Below are positions 8,425 to 16,991 of a stretch of DNA of 64,000 nucleotides, piece by piece. A program made the position numbers and the translations under genes. Numbering within the stretch: the first letter of the stretch is position 1; each line of letters starts with the position of its first letter. The notes under the pieces are model-generated. The model was not told the origin of the DNA and did no database searches. It worked only from the letters and a program-made list of their open reading frames with translations. The DNA is from Hymenobacter gummosus (lineage in GTDB: Bacteria > Bacteroidota > Bacteroidia > Cytophagales > Hymenobacteraceae). The stretch spans positions 124,001-188,000 of the forward strand of contig NZ_RXOF01000012.1 in assembly GCF_003970915.1 (NCBI RefSeq). Reading direction: 5' to 3'.

Positions 8425-9051
8425 ATGACCAATCCCGTTACCCCCGCGCCCTTGCCGCCCGGCGAAACCCTGCTCGTCACTCTGCGCCTGGCCGGCTCCA
8501 TTCCCGCGCGGGCGGGCCGTGAGCTGCAGCAGCAGCGCATAGCGGCCCAGGAAGCGGCCCGCGCGGCGCCTGCGGCCGACGACGCCCCGGACGCCCACCG
8601 TCGGGCCGAGAAGCGCTTCTTTGCCGACTTCGACGCCCTGCTCGACGCGGGCCTGACGGGCGGCCGCTACCTGGAAAAGGAGAAGATTGCCGAAGCCGTG
8701 GCCGGGGAGCTGTTGCTGCTGGAGGAACAGGGCCTGCGCGTGCCCGGCTTCGTGCTGACGTTTAACCACCTGCACTGCGTGCTGCACCAGCCGGCGGGCC
8801 GGGGCCTCTCGCTCTACAAGGCCGTGGAGCTGCTGCACCAGCGCACCGCCGGCCAGGCCCGCCGCATCCTGCGCGGGCAGCTGCCCCGGGAGGCCGACTT
8901 CTGGCAGCCCGGCTTCCACGAGCTGCCCGTGCTCGACGCGGCCGAGCTGCTGCGCCTGCAACAGTACCTGCTGGCCCACCCGCAGCGCCTGAAGCTGCCC
9001 CCGCGCTACCACGAGTGGCCCTACTGCTACCGCGCCCTGCTGCCGGGCTGA
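8425..9051 (+). CDS. REP-associated tyrosine transposase-like (RAYT/IS200-like) protein
   Basis: A protein of 208 residues in the Y1_Tnp / REP-associated tyrosine transposase group, which cut and join single-stranded DNA at hairpins. The HUH metal site is intact: FNHLHCVL with His115 and His117. The C-terminal part (LQQYLLAHPQRLKLP ... EWPYCYRALL) lines up with the RAYT helix that carries the nucleophile; Tyr181 is the likely catalytic residue. The N-terminus VTLRLAGSIPA is also family-like. It is intact and is not flanked by IS ends, so it is a domesticated single-gene transposase rather than an insertion sequence. The palindrome directly upstream is its probable substrate class. Confidence 0.75.
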   Translation: MTNPVTPAPLPPGETLLVTLRLAGSIPARAGRELQQQRIAAQEAARAAPAADDAPDAHRRAEKRFFADFDALLDAGLTGGRYLEKEKIAEAVAGELLLLEEQGLRVPGFVLTFNHLHCVLHQPAGRGLSLYKAVELLHQRTAGQARRILRGQLPREADFWQPGFHELPVLDAAELLRLQQYLLAHPQRLKLPPRYHEWPYCYRALLPG

Positions 9052-9230
9052 CCCCGGGGGGCCGCGCGCCGTCCGGTGCTTCGGCCGCTCGAAACTCGGT
9101 AGCCCAGTAGTGAGCCGGCCGGGCGGCGCTGGCTCAGGGCTATGCAAAAGCGGCAGCCGCCGGGTCGGGCCAGGTCTGATTCGGCGGCGCCGCCAAACTG
9201 CGCCCCGCCCGCCGGCCGTATGTGCCGGCA

Positions 9231-10211
9231 ATGAAGTGCGCCTGCGTCTATTTGTTGGTTGGCCTGAGCCTGCTGCTGAGCCGCCCCGCCCGGGCCCAGC
9301 AGGCCGCGGCCGATTCCGTCGGCCCCGACCGGCTGGCCGCCTACACCTTCGCCAACGACGCCTACTTCCGCACCGACTACTACTTCACCCAGGGCATGAC
9401 GGGCTTGGTGGTGCACCCGGCCCTGCACCGCCTGCCCGGCGCCCGGCTGCTGCGCCTGCGCCCGGCCGCCGCGGGCAGCTGGTACGGCCTGCGCGTGGTC
9501 TACGACGGCTTCACCCCGCTGCGCATTCAGGACGCCTTTATCCGCCGCGGCGACCGGCCCTACGCCGCCTACCTCTACGCCGAGTACCTGCGCCACGCCA
9601 GCCTCAGCGCCCACCGCCGGCTGACCACCAGCCTGAGCCTGGGCGTCATCGGGCCGGCGGCCGGGGCCAAAGGCTTCCAGACCAAGCTGCACGAGCTGCT
9701 CGGCGCGCCCACGCCCCGGGGCTGGGACTACCAGATCCGCAACGACCTGGTGCTGGGCTACGCCGGGCGCCTGGAGCAGCGGCTCGGGGGCCTGGGCCGC
9801 TGGGCCGAGCTGCTGGGCGGCGGCACGGCCGCCCTTGGCACCCTGCGCACCTACGCCGCGGCCGATGCCCGCCTGCGCCTGGGCCTGTTCAATCCTTACC
9901 TCTCCGACCTCGGCGTGCGCCGCGCTTCGAATTCAGCTGGCTACCGTCGGTTGCAGCTCTTCGCCGAAGGGCAGATTGAAGGCCGCCTCATCGGCTACGA
10001 CGCCACCCTGCAGGGCGGCCTGCTGCGCCGCGACAACCCCTACGAGCTGCCGGCCGGCGCTATTCGCCGCGGCGTGCTGCGCAGCACGGCCACGCTGGCG
10101 CTGGGCTACGCGGGCCTGCGTCTGAGCTTATCGACCGTGCAGACTTCGCCCGAGTTTCGGGGTGCCCGGCGGCACCGCTGGGCGCAGCTGGCCGTGCTGG
10201 TGGCGTTCTAG
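9231..10211 (+). CDS. lpxR: LpxR-like lipid A 3'-O-deacylase (DUF2219)
   Basis: An outer-membrane protein of 326 residues with a signal peptide (MKCACVYLLVGLSLLLSRPARAQ). LpxR removes the 3'-linked acyl chains of lipid A at the outer leaflet. Family positions visible are Asn42-Asp43 (ANDAYFRTDYYFTQG), the DRPYAAYLY motif at 108-116, and His154 in KLHELLG, the likely catalytic base. The acid that normally follows is Asp172 (IRNDL) rather than the usual Glu. The chain ends in Phe, as barrel proteins often do. An in-frame GTG at 9222 lies just upstream, but the ATG gives the better signal peptide. It would remodel lipid A; no lipid A gene is adjacent. Confidence 0.8.
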   Translation: MKCACVYLLVGLSLLLSRPARAQQAAADSVGPDRLAAYTFANDAYFRTDYYFTQGMTGLVVHPALHRLPGARLLRLRPAAAGSWYGLRVVYDGFTPLRIQDAFIRRGDRPYAAYLYAEYLRHASLSAHRRLTTSLSLGVIGPAAGAKGFQTKLHELLGAPTPRGWDYQIRNDLVLGYAGRLEQRLGGLGRWAELLGGGTAALGTLRTYAAADARLRLGLFNPYLSDLGVRRASNSAGYRRLQLFAEGQIEGRLIGYDATLQGGLLRRDNPYELPAGAIRRGVLRSTATLALGYAGLRLSLSTVQTSPEFRGARRHRWAQLAVLVAF

Positions 10212-10240
10212 CCCGCAAGGACTTACCTACCTTGGCCGGA

Positions 10241-10819
10241 ATGAAAGCCCTGCTATTTGTTATTGGTCTGCTTCTGACCAGCCTGGCGGCCCCGGCGCAG
10301 GACGGCGGCGTGACTTTCCGCGTCGATGAGCAGCTGAACCTCTGGCTGCCCGAGCAGCCCCAGGAACTGAACGTGGCCCAAACACTGAAAGACCGGAACT
10401 CGGCCAGTAAGAACGAGCCGATGGCCCAGGTCACGCGGGCGTTTCGGCTGGAGGATGGGGTGGCTACCTACATCATCATCCGCATTCCGCTAGCCGAGCC
10501 GCCCCCGTTGCCGGCTTCGTTTGCCGAGCGCAAAGCCTACTACACTGATCGGACTATCCCGCTGCTGATGACCCAGGCCAAAGGCGAGGTGCTGACGCAA
10601 TCCGTGGAGCAACTAGCCGGCGCCGACGTCATTACCCTCAAGTTCCAGGCCCTCAATGCCGCTGGTCAGCCCAGCGTCAAGTACCTGCGTACCTTCACCC
10701 TGGGCCGCATCGTGTACCAGCTCTACTTCGTGCCCCGGGACGGCCGGGGCGACGACAGCCAGCAGCTGCGCAACTGGTTCTTCAGCTTCAAGCGGCCCAC
10801 TCCGGTCGCCAAGCCCTGA
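10241..10819 (+). CDS. Secreted protein of unknown function
   Basis: 192 residues starting MKALLFVIGLLLTSLAAPAQ, a clear signal peptide. I do not recognise the mature part. It has alternating beta-like segments (VTFRVDEQLNLWLP, YLRTFTLGRIVYQLYFVP) and ends in a basic tail. It follows the LpxR-like gene by 29 bp on the same strand, with only a weak promoter-like TACCTTGG at 10228-10235 between, so the two may be co-transcribed. Confidence 0.65.
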   Translation: MKALLFVIGLLLTSLAAPAQDGGVTFRVDEQLNLWLPEQPQELNVAQTLKDRNSASKNEPMAQVTRAFRLEDGVATYIIIRIPLAEPPPLPASFAERKAYYTDRTIPLLMTQAKGEVLTQSVEQLAGADVITLKFQALNAAGQPSVKYLRTFTLGRIVYQLYFVPRDGRGDDSQQLRNWFFSFKRPTPVAKP

Positions 10820-10974
10820 GCCTGCCCGGTCCCGTTTGGTTCGGCACTGCTATCTGGGCCCGAATTGCTAAGAGCAGCTTGGCTTACTGGCCCGAAGCCT
10901 GAAAGGCAGCCGGACCGCTTTCCAATTGCTGAGGTCAACCACCGGAGGACCGTTGAATTCGGGCTCGTTGTTCG

Positions 10975-11036
10975 TGGGACAATCAGCTACCACCGAAGGT
11001 TAGCGGAGCTAACATCCGCGCCAATCCGGGGGGTTA
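10975..11036. repeat. Degenerate copy of the stop-codon-abutting repeat
   Basis: Contains GGGACAATC, ACCGAAGG and AGCGGAGCTAA blocks also found at 52857-52933, then degraded AATCCG units. It ends at the stop codon of the minus-strand DMT transporter. The rest of the 10820-11033 spacer holds nothing I can identify. Confidence 0.4.
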
Positions 11037-11999
11037 CTTCGCCCGGTTGATGATGAACACGCTCAGCAGGATGATGCCCATGCCCAGCAGGTGCCAGCCG
11101 TTGATAACCTCGCCGTCGAGCCGGCCCCAGATCAGGGCCATGATGGGCACCAGGTAGGTGTTGGAGGAGGCAAACAGGGCCGTCGACTGCTGGATGAGCT
11201 TATTGAACAGCACCATGGCCACGGCCGTGCTCAGCGTGGCCAGCAGGGCAATGTAGCCGAAGGCCGTCCAGGCCCCGGGCACGTGCTGCAGCTTGTAGAG
11301 GAAATCGGTGCCGAGCAGCAGGTACAGCGCCGCCGGCCCGCCGATGAGCATGAGCAGCAGGCCCGTTACGGCCACCGATGGAATGCCGTGGAAGTGGTGC
11401 TTGATGATGTTGATGCTCACCCCGTAGCCCAGCGTGGCCAGCACGATGTACAGCCCGTACCAGGCGTTGCCCTGCCCGGTGGGGGTGGCCTCGCCGCCGC
11501 TGCCGCCCAGCCCCATCAGCACCACGGTGCCCAGGAGCCCGGCCGCAATGCCGACGGCCCGCAGCCAGGTAATGCGCTGCCCGAACAGCAGCGCGCCCAC
11601 CAGCAGGGTAAAAGCCACGGTCAGCGCGTTGAGCACCCCGGCCAGGCCCGAGGCCAGCTTGGTTTCGGCGTAGGCGAAAAGGAAGGCCGGAATCAGCGTG
11701 CCGACGACCCCGCTCAGCAGCAGCCACTTAAAGCGGCTGCGCTCCACCCGTCGCACGTGCTGCAGCGCGAAGGGCAGCAGCAGCAGGGCGGCCACCGTCA
11801 CGCGGGTGGCGCCCAGCTCCACGGCCGAAAACACCAGCAACCCCTTCTTCATCAGGATAAACGAGGTGCCCCAGATGGCGGCCAGCACCACCAGCAGCAC
11901 CCAGGCCATCAGCGTGGTGGGCTGGTGCGGGGGCGGGCCGGCCACGGTGGGGGAGGCGGGGGCAGCAGTAAGGGCGGGGGCGGGAGTAGAGGAGGACAT
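11034..11999 (-). CDS. DMT-superfamily (EamA) transporter
   Basis: A protein of 321 residues with ten predicted membrane helices and the two EamA repeats of drug/metabolite exporters. The first repeat begins LVVLAAIWGTSFILMKKGLL. The conserved end of the first half reads VLNALTVAFTLLVGALLFGQ, and the second half ends SSNTYLVPIMALIWGRL. It probably exports a metabolite or amino acid; the substrate cannot be read. The Pro/Ala-rich first 30 residues are not part of the fold. ATG 11999 is preferred over a start nine bases upstream. Confidence 0.85.
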   Translation of the reverse strand: MSSSTPAPALTAAPASPTVAGPPPHQPTTLMAWVLLVVLAAIWGTSFILMKKGLLVFSAVELGATRVTVAALLLLPFALQHVRRVERSRFKWLLLSGVVGTLIPAFLFAYAETKLASGLAGVLNALTVAFTLLVGALLFGQRITWLRAVGIAAGLLGTVVLMGLGGSGGEATPTGQGNAWYGLYIVLATLGYGVSINIIKHHFHGIPSVAVTGLLLMLIGGPAALYLLLGTDFLYKLQHVPGAWTAFGYIALLATLSTAVAMVLFNKLIQQSTALFASSNTYLVPIMALIWGRLDGEVINGWHLLGMGIILLSVFIINRAK

Positions 12000-12083
12000 G
12001 CGGCGCAAAGGTCGGAAGAACCGCCCGGCCGGTTGCGGACCGGTCCGCTGATTTAGACCGGGCCGGTTTGGGGGCGCGGGGCC

Positions 12084-13154
12084 TTAGCGGTAGTAGGTGT
12101 AGCGCCACACGTCGCGCCACACTAGGTCCTGAGCTTCGTTGAGCGGCCCGGTGCCGGGGTGTTTATACCGGCTAATTTCCTCCTGCAACCCGCGCTGGTT
12201 GTAGCGGTATATGTGGTGCTCCTGGGCAAAGTCGCGGGCCAAGCGCAGGGTGTCCACGGTGCGCCGCAGGGCCTGCAGCCAGTTGCTGACAGCCGGCAAG
12301 TGGGCCGAATACTGCACTGACCCAGCAGGCAACCCGTCGGGGCGGTAGCGCATAAGGAGGATTTTCTGCCACTGTCCGCCGTTCTCGGTTTCAATGCGCT
12401 GCACGAGCCGGCCGGCGGCGTCGTACTGCTGTACCCACAGGTCGCCGAGCTGGGGCTGGCCCTGGCGGTAGTAGTAGCTCACCTGCCGGATTACTTGGCC
12501 CCGGTCGTTGTAATAAGTCGAGTCGGTTCGTTTGGGGTAAATCAGTTCTTGGTACTCCACGGTGGCAATGCGGCGTCCGGCGTAGTCGTAGCTGGCCCGC
12601 CAGCGCGTTGGAAACGACAGCCGCCCGTACAGCATATTCGCCCCGTTGTAAACGCCCTCCACGGCATTGCCGCGCAAGTCGTAGTGCGTGGTTTCCTTGA
12701 AATCCCAGCGTTCGGGCTGCCCGTACAGCCCGGTTTCGTGCACGTAGCGCTGGATGACCTTGTCGTGCCAGCCGTACAGCCAGTGCTCCACCGATTCCAG
12801 CTCCCCATCGATGTGGTGCTCGGTGGCCTCAGTGCGGCCCTGCGCATCCTTCACGTACACCTCTTCGCGGCGCGGCCCCCTGGTTTCGTAATCGGGGTCA
12901 TCGGCGTGCGGGTCGTCGGCGCTCAGCCACCGGCCGGTGCGGGAGTAGCGGGTAGTCGTTTGCTCGGCCAACTGCTGCGGGTGTTCCTCGTCGGCACTCC
13001 AAAATTCCGTGACCGTCCGGATGCGGTGCCGTTGCATAAACGTGGAGTCCTGGTGCAGCCGGCTCTGCCAATACTCCACCTGCGACCAAGCCAACGGGGC
13101 TGCCCCGAGCCCCATGCCCAGCAGCAGCCCCGTGAAAAGAATGCGGCGCCTCAT
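12084..13154 (-). CDS. Secreted YD-repeat-like protein of unknown function
   Basis: 356 residues with an N-terminal signal peptide (MRRRILFTGLLLGMGLGAAPLAWSQ). The mature chain has irregular Tyr-Asp style repeats such as YDYAGRR, YYNDRGQVI, YDAAGRLVQ and YRYNQRGLQEE. These resemble single strands of RHS/YD-repeat proteins, but no toxin or core domain is present. It may form a small beta structure in the periplasm or on the surface. It ends 19 bp after DusB on the same strand and could be co-transcribed with it, though no functional link is evident. Confidence 0.65.
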   Translation of the reverse strand: MRRRILFTGLLLGMGLGAAPLAWSQVEYWQSRLHQDSTFMQRHRIRTVTEFWSADEEHPQQLAEQTTTRYSRTGRWLSADDPHADDPDYETRGPRREEVYVKDAQGRTEATEHHIDGELESVEHWLYGWHDKVIQRYVHETGLYGQPERWDFKETTHYDLRGNAVEGVYNGANMLYGRLSFPTRWRASYDYAGRRIATVEYQELIYPKRTDSTYYNDRGQVIRQVSYYYRQGQPQLGDLWVQQYDAAGRLVQRIETENGGQWQKILLMRYRPDGLPAGSVQYSAHLPAVSNWLQALRRTVDTLRLARDFAQEHHIYRYNQRGLQEEISRYKHPGTGPLNEAQDLVWRDVWRYTYYR

Positions 13155-13172
13155 AGCCGAACCAGTCCTAGC

Positions 13173-14159
13173 TTACGCGTACACCGCCTCGCTCTGCGCA
13201 ATGGTGGCCAGGATGGCCCGCACCTCGTCGGGCGTGCCGGCTTCCACCAGCTGGGTGCGCCACTGCTTGGCGCCCACCAGCCCCTTGAAGTAGTGCGCGT
13301 AGTGCCGGCGCATCTCGAAAATGCCCAGCTTCGGCCCCTTCCACTCGATGCTCTTCTCGAAGTGCATCACGCAGGCCTGCACCCGCTCCTCCAGGGTGGG
13401 CGGGGCCAGCTTCTCGCCCGTAGCCACGAAGTGCTTGATTTCGCGGAAAATCCAGGGGTAGCCGATGGCGGCCCGGCCAATCATGATGCCGTCGACGCCG
13501 TAGCGGTTCTTGTACTCCACGGCCTTTTCGGGCGAATCAATGTCGCCGTTGCCGAAAATCGGGATGCGGATGCGCGGGTTGTTCTTGATGGCCGCAATCA
13601 GCCGCCAGTCGGCGTCGCCCTTGTACATCTGCACCCGGGTGCGGCCGTGCACCGTCAGGGCCTCGATGCCGATGTCCTGCAGGCGCTCGGCCACTTCCTC
13701 CACGTTCTTAGTCGACTCGTCCCAGCCCAGGCGGGTTTTCACCGTCACGGGCAGGTGGGTGGCCTTCACCACGGCCTCGGTCATGGCCACCATCTTCGGA
13801 ATGTCGCGCAGCAGGGCCGCGCCGGCACCCTTGCAGGCCACCTGCTTCACCGGGCAGCCGTAGTTGATGTCGATGAGGTCGGGGCCGGCCACGGTGCTGA
13901 TGCGGGCGCACTCGCCCATCGTGTCCACGTCGGAGCCGAACAGCTGAATGCCGATGGGCCGCTCGTAGTCGAACACGTCCAGCTTCTGCCGGCTCTTGGC
14001 CGCCGCCCGGATCAGCCCCTCCGACGACACGAACTCGGTGTACATCAAATCTGCCCCGCCCTGCTTGCACACGGCGCGGAAGGGCGGGTCCGACACGTCC
14101 TCCATCGGGGCGAGCAGCAAGGGGAAATCGGGCAGGGCAATGTTGCGGATGTGAACCAT
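13173..14159 (-). CDS. dusB: tRNA-dihydrouridine synthase B
   Basis: A 328-residue FMN enzyme that reduces specific uridines in the D-loop of tRNA using NADPH. The TIM-barrel motifs are complete: APMEDVSDPPFR near the N-terminus, INYGCPVKQV with catalytic Cys102, KTRLGWD, HGRTRVQMYKG, the FMN-phosphate loop FGNGDI, and DGIMIGRAAIGYPWIF. The frame is open 14 codons further upstream, but the ATG at 14159 (MVHIRNIALPDFP) fits the family. A TAAATTTG box lies 84 bp upstream. Confidence 0.93.
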   Translation of the reverse strand: MVHIRNIALPDFPLLLAPMEDVSDPPFRAVCKQGGADLMYTEFVSSEGLIRAAAKSRQKLDVFDYERPIGIQLFGSDVDTMGECARISTVAGPDLIDINYGCPVKQVACKGAGAALLRDIPKMVAMTEAVVKATHLPVTVKTRLGWDESTKNVEEVAERLQDIGIEALTVHGRTRVQMYKGDADWRLIAAIKNNPRIRIPIFGNGDIDSPEKAVEYKNRYGVDGIMIGRAAIGYPWIFREIKHFVATGEKLAPPTLEERVQACVMHFEKSIEWKGPKLGIFEMRRHYAHYFKGLVGAKQWRTQLVEAGTPDEVRAILATIAQSEAVYA

Positions 14160-14242
14160 AGGAAGGGCGCCTGGCGGGCCCCCGGCGGCAAAGGCGGGCA
14201 AATGCCCCGGCCACCGGACGCGCCTCGTTAGCGTATTTTGCG

Positions 14243-14250
14243 CAAATTTA
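14243..14250 (-). promoter_or_regulatory. -7 box for dusB
   Basis: TAAATTTG read on the minus strand from 14250 to 14243, an exact match to TAnnTTTG, 84 bp before the dusB start codon. No convincing -33 TTG was seen at the usual distance. Confidence 0.45.
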
Positions 14251-14423
14251 CGAGAGTATTATGGTCTTGGGGGCTAAGGCGCTTGGGAGATTGGGGCCGG
14301 TAGGCCGCCGATTTCCGATGACCCGTATACCTGGCTTGTGGTCGGGCCGTCGTCAGCCGCCGCCGCCCCGCCGCCCCGCCAGCTCAGCCCCAACCCGCCC
14401 CGCCCGCCTCTGGTTCCAGACAA

Positions 14424-15512
14424 ATGCCCATGCCCCCCAGCCCCGCCGCCCCCAAGACCCCAAGACCCCAAGCTCCCACCCCCCCCCTGCACCCCGCCCT
14501 GGCGCTGATGCTCCTGGTTTTGCTGGTGGTCGGCGGCATGTGCCTGGGCTTATTCATTGCCATGGCCGGCGTGGGCGTGCTCTACGGCACCGGGGTGCTC
14601 ATGCAGGTCACCGACGTTATGGCCCGGCCCCAGAATCATCCCGAGGGCTGGGGCGTACTCATGCTCATGCAGGGCATTCCGCTGCTGCTGGGCTTCGGCG
14701 GCGGCGCCTGGGCCCTGCTCACCTTCACCAGCCTGCGCCGGGATGCCGCCTCTCGCCTGGCCTGGCGGCCCTTCTCGGCCACCTGGCTGCTGGCCGCCAT
14801 CGGGCTGATTATCATCAGTGTGCCGGCCATGTCCATCCTCATTGCCTGGAACGCCGGCCTGCACCTGCCGCCCTTTCTCTACAGCTGGGAAAAAGCCGCC
14901 CGCCTCTACGAAGACCAGGCCCAGACGCTCACTACCTTCCTCACCCGCTTCAGCTCTTTCGAGCGGTTTCTGGTGGCCGTGGTGGTGGTGGCCATCATTC
15001 CGGCCATTGCCGAGGAGCTGACGTTCCGCGGCGTGGTGCTGCGCCAGCTCAGCCGCTGGACGAACTCCGTGCACTGGGGCGTGTGGCTGTCGGCCGCGGT
15101 GTTCAGCGCCATTCACGTGCAGTTCTTCGGCTTCTTTCCGCGCATGATTCTGGGCGTCATGCTCGGCTACCTGTTCGTGTGGAGCGGCAACATTGCCGTG
15201 TCGATGGCCGCCCACTTCGCCCAGAACTTCGCCCAGCTGCTGCTACTCTACCTGCAGCAGCGCGGCACCATTCAGTTCGATGCCGACGCCAACGAGGCGC
15301 TGCCCTGGCCCCTTGCTCTGGTGTCGTTGCTGCTCACCGCCGGCCTGCTCTACTGGCTCTATCAGCGCCGCGCCGAACTGGCCGCCCCGCCCGTGGCCGA
15401 GGCCCATACCCTCACCAGCCACGGCGTGGAAGTGCGTCGCCCGGCCCCGCCCGTAGCCGGCCACACCCTCACCAGCCACGGCATCGATAGTGCCGAGCCG
15501 CCCCGGGCCTAG
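14424..15512 (+). CDS. CPBP-family intramembrane metalloprotease
   Basis: A protein of 362 residues with about eight membrane helices. The CPBP (CAAX protease / Abi) motifs are intact: motif 1 EELTFRG at 197-203, His231 in FSAIHVQFFGF, and His264/Asn268 in HFAQN. The family includes prenyl-protein proteases and proteins involved in bacteriocin self-immunity; the substrate here is unknown. The first 25 residues are proline-rich and encoded by a low-complexity C-rich stretch, so a later start is possible. The C-terminal tail contains two copies of HTLTSHG (V/I follows), separated by a proline-rich linker. It precedes cdsA on the same strand. Confidence 0.85.
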   Translation: MPMPPSPAAPKTPRPQAPTPPLHPALALMLLVLLVVGGMCLGLFIAMAGVGVLYGTGVLMQVTDVMARPQNHPEGWGVLMLMQGIPLLLGFGGGAWALLTFTSLRRDAASRLAWRPFSATWLLAAIGLIIISVPAMSILIAWNAGLHLPPFLYSWEKAARLYEDQAQTLTTFLTRFSSFERFLVAVVVVAIIPAIAEELTFRGVVLRQLSRWTNSVHWGVWLSAAVFSAIHVQFFGFFPRMILGVMLGYLFVWSGNIAVSMAAHFAQNFAQLLLLYLQQRGTIQFDADANEALPWPLALVSLLLTAGLLYWLYQRRAELAAPPVAEAHTLTSHGVEVRRPAPPVAGHTLTSHGIDSAEPPRA

Positions 15513-15540
15513 TCCGTTACTTATATGCCTGGTACTCGTC

Positions 15541-15586
15541 TGGCTCCCCCTCTCCTTTTTCGGCGAGGGGGCCGGGGGGGAAGGCG
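15541..15586. repeat. C-rich/G-rich inverted repeat upstream of cdsA
   Basis: CTCCCCCTCTCC, a short T-rich centre (TTTTTCGG), then CGAGGGGGCCGG. This forms a GC-rich hairpin between the CPBP gene and cdsA. It may be a terminator for the former or a decayed palindromic repeat. Confidence 0.3.
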
Positions 15587-15683
15587 AATCGGCTGCCCGA
15601 CAACCACTTTATCCTTAAGAATCCCACCGACCGCCTTGACCACCCCTACCACTCCTGATTCCGCCGCCCCGCAGAAACCCGGC

Positions 15684-16643
15684 ATGTCCAACATGTGGCA
15701 GCGCATCATTTCCGGCGTATTGGGCGCCGTGCTGCTGCTGGGCTCCATCTGGTACAGCGGCTGGACGTTCGGCCTGTTCTTCGGCCTGGTGCAGGCCCGC
15801 ATGCTCTGGGAGTTCTACCGCATGATGAAAGAGCTGAACTACAAGCCGGCAGCCATTATCGGGATTGGGGTGAGCCTGCTAATTTTCGCGGCGGTGTACT
15901 GTATTGTGAATGGCTGGTTCTTCTATTCCCCTCTCGTTCTTAATGGTAGCCTCAACTCTGCAGCTTCACATTATGAATTCATTAGCATAGTTGATGGCGC
16001 TCCACCTGTGCCAGCTGATGCTGCTTGGCGTGTAACGATAGGACATTTCTTGACCGTAGGGACGGCCGCTTTGTTGTTCTTGCTGCCCATCATCCTCATC
16101 ATGCGGGAAATGTTCTGGTGGCCGCGCGAGAAGCAGCCCTTCTCGCCCTTCCCCAACGTCGGCGTGGCCCTGCTCGGCTTGTTCTACGTCACGCTGCCCA
16201 TGAGCGGGCTCAACGTGCTGGCCTTCACCGCCGGCGGCTATGACTACCGCCGCATCTTCGGCCTGCTGTTCCTGGTCTGGGCTGCCGACACGGGCGCCTA
16301 CATTGCGGGCAAAAACTTCGGCAAGCACAAGCTGGCCCCCAGCATCTCGCCCGGCAAAACCTGGGAAGGCTGGGTCGGCGGCACCCTGCTCACCCTCGGT
16401 GTGGGCTGGGCCCTGGGCTACCTCATCCCCGAAATGCCCCTCGTCACCCGCCTCGTCGCCGCCCTAGTCGTGTCCGTCTTCGGCGTGCTGGGCGATTTGG
16501 CCGAGTCCATGCTCAAGCGCAGCGTGGGCGTGAAAGACTCCGGCCGCATCCTGCCCGGCCACGGCGGCCTGCTCGACCGGTTCGACGCTTTCCTCTTCGT
16601 GGTGCCCGTGCTGGTGGTGCTGCAGCTGCTCTTCGGCGCGTAG
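15684..16643 (+). CDS. cdsA: Phosphatidate cytidylyltransferase
   Basis: A polytopic enzyme of 319 residues that makes CDP-diacylglycerol from phosphatidate and CTP, the branch point of phospholipid synthesis. The C-terminal signature is complete: SMLKRSVGVKDSG then LPGHGGLLDRFD. GKTWEGWVGG, also conserved, precedes it. ATG 15684 (MSNMWQRIISG) is chosen; an in-frame TTG at 15636 would add a low-complexity Thr/Pro segment. Codons for roughly residues 71-128 (about 15895-16065) are strikingly AT-rich compared with the rest. Psd, which acts later in the same pathway, lies 2.4 kb downstream. Confidence 0.92.
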   Translation: MSNMWQRIISGVLGAVLLLGSIWYSGWTFGLFFGLVQARMLWEFYRMMKELNYKPAAIIGIGVSLLIFAAVYCIVNGWFFYSPLVLNGSLNSAASHYEFISIVDGAPPVPADAAWRVTIGHFLTVGTAALLFLLPIILIMREMFWWPREKQPFSPFPNVGVALLGLFYVTLPMSGLNVLAFTAGGYDYRRIFGLLFLVWAADTGAYIAGKNFGKHKLAPSISPGKTWEGWVGGTLLTLGVGWALGYLIPEMPLVTRLVAALVVSVFGVLGDLAESMLKRSVGVKDSGRILPGHGGLLDRFDAFLFVVPVLVVLQLLFGA

Positions 16644-16726
16644 GCTGCAACGGCCTTCAAGCCCTTCTCCCTCAGCGCGCCACCCGGAGCCACCAACAAC
16701 CGGCCGCCCAGCCAGCACGGGCCCCC

Positions 16727-16884
16727 AGCCGCGTAGCGGCGCCACGTCAATAGAAATTGGCAGGCAAGAACGTTTCGAGCTCCGTAGGAGCGGCACCCGA
16801 CCCGCGCGGTCAAGGTGCCGCTCCTACGGAGCTCGGATTCATTTCAACCAAACCATGCTATTGACGTGGCGCCGCTACGCGGCT
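16727..16884. repeat. Nested palindromic element
   Basis: Outer perfect 27-bp arms at 16727-16753 and 16858-16884 enclose inner perfect 22-bp arms at 16776-16797 and 16814-16835 (CGAGCTCCGTAGGAGCGGCA begins the left one). The inner arm itself contains a small hairpin. It lies in the non-coding stretch between cdsA and the glutamate dehydrogenase gene. Confidence 0.8.
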
Positions 16885-16991
16885 GCAGCCCCCAAGTCAA
16901 GGTGGCGCCACAGCCGTCAGCAGACGCTGCCATAGCCCGCGTAGGCCCGCGCCACAGCGCGGGCGTCGTTGCACGATAGGAAACCGTAGGC

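Noticed and set aside
8425-9051. Complete IS200-type insertion sequence
   Set aside because: No defined left and right ends, no companion tnpB, and the sequence is closer to RAYT proteins than to IS200 TnpA.
14261-15490. A 409-codon plus-strand frame overlapping the CPBP protease
   Set aside because: Arg/Pro/His-rich reading of a GC-rich gene in the wrong frame; the CPBP motifs are in the other frame.
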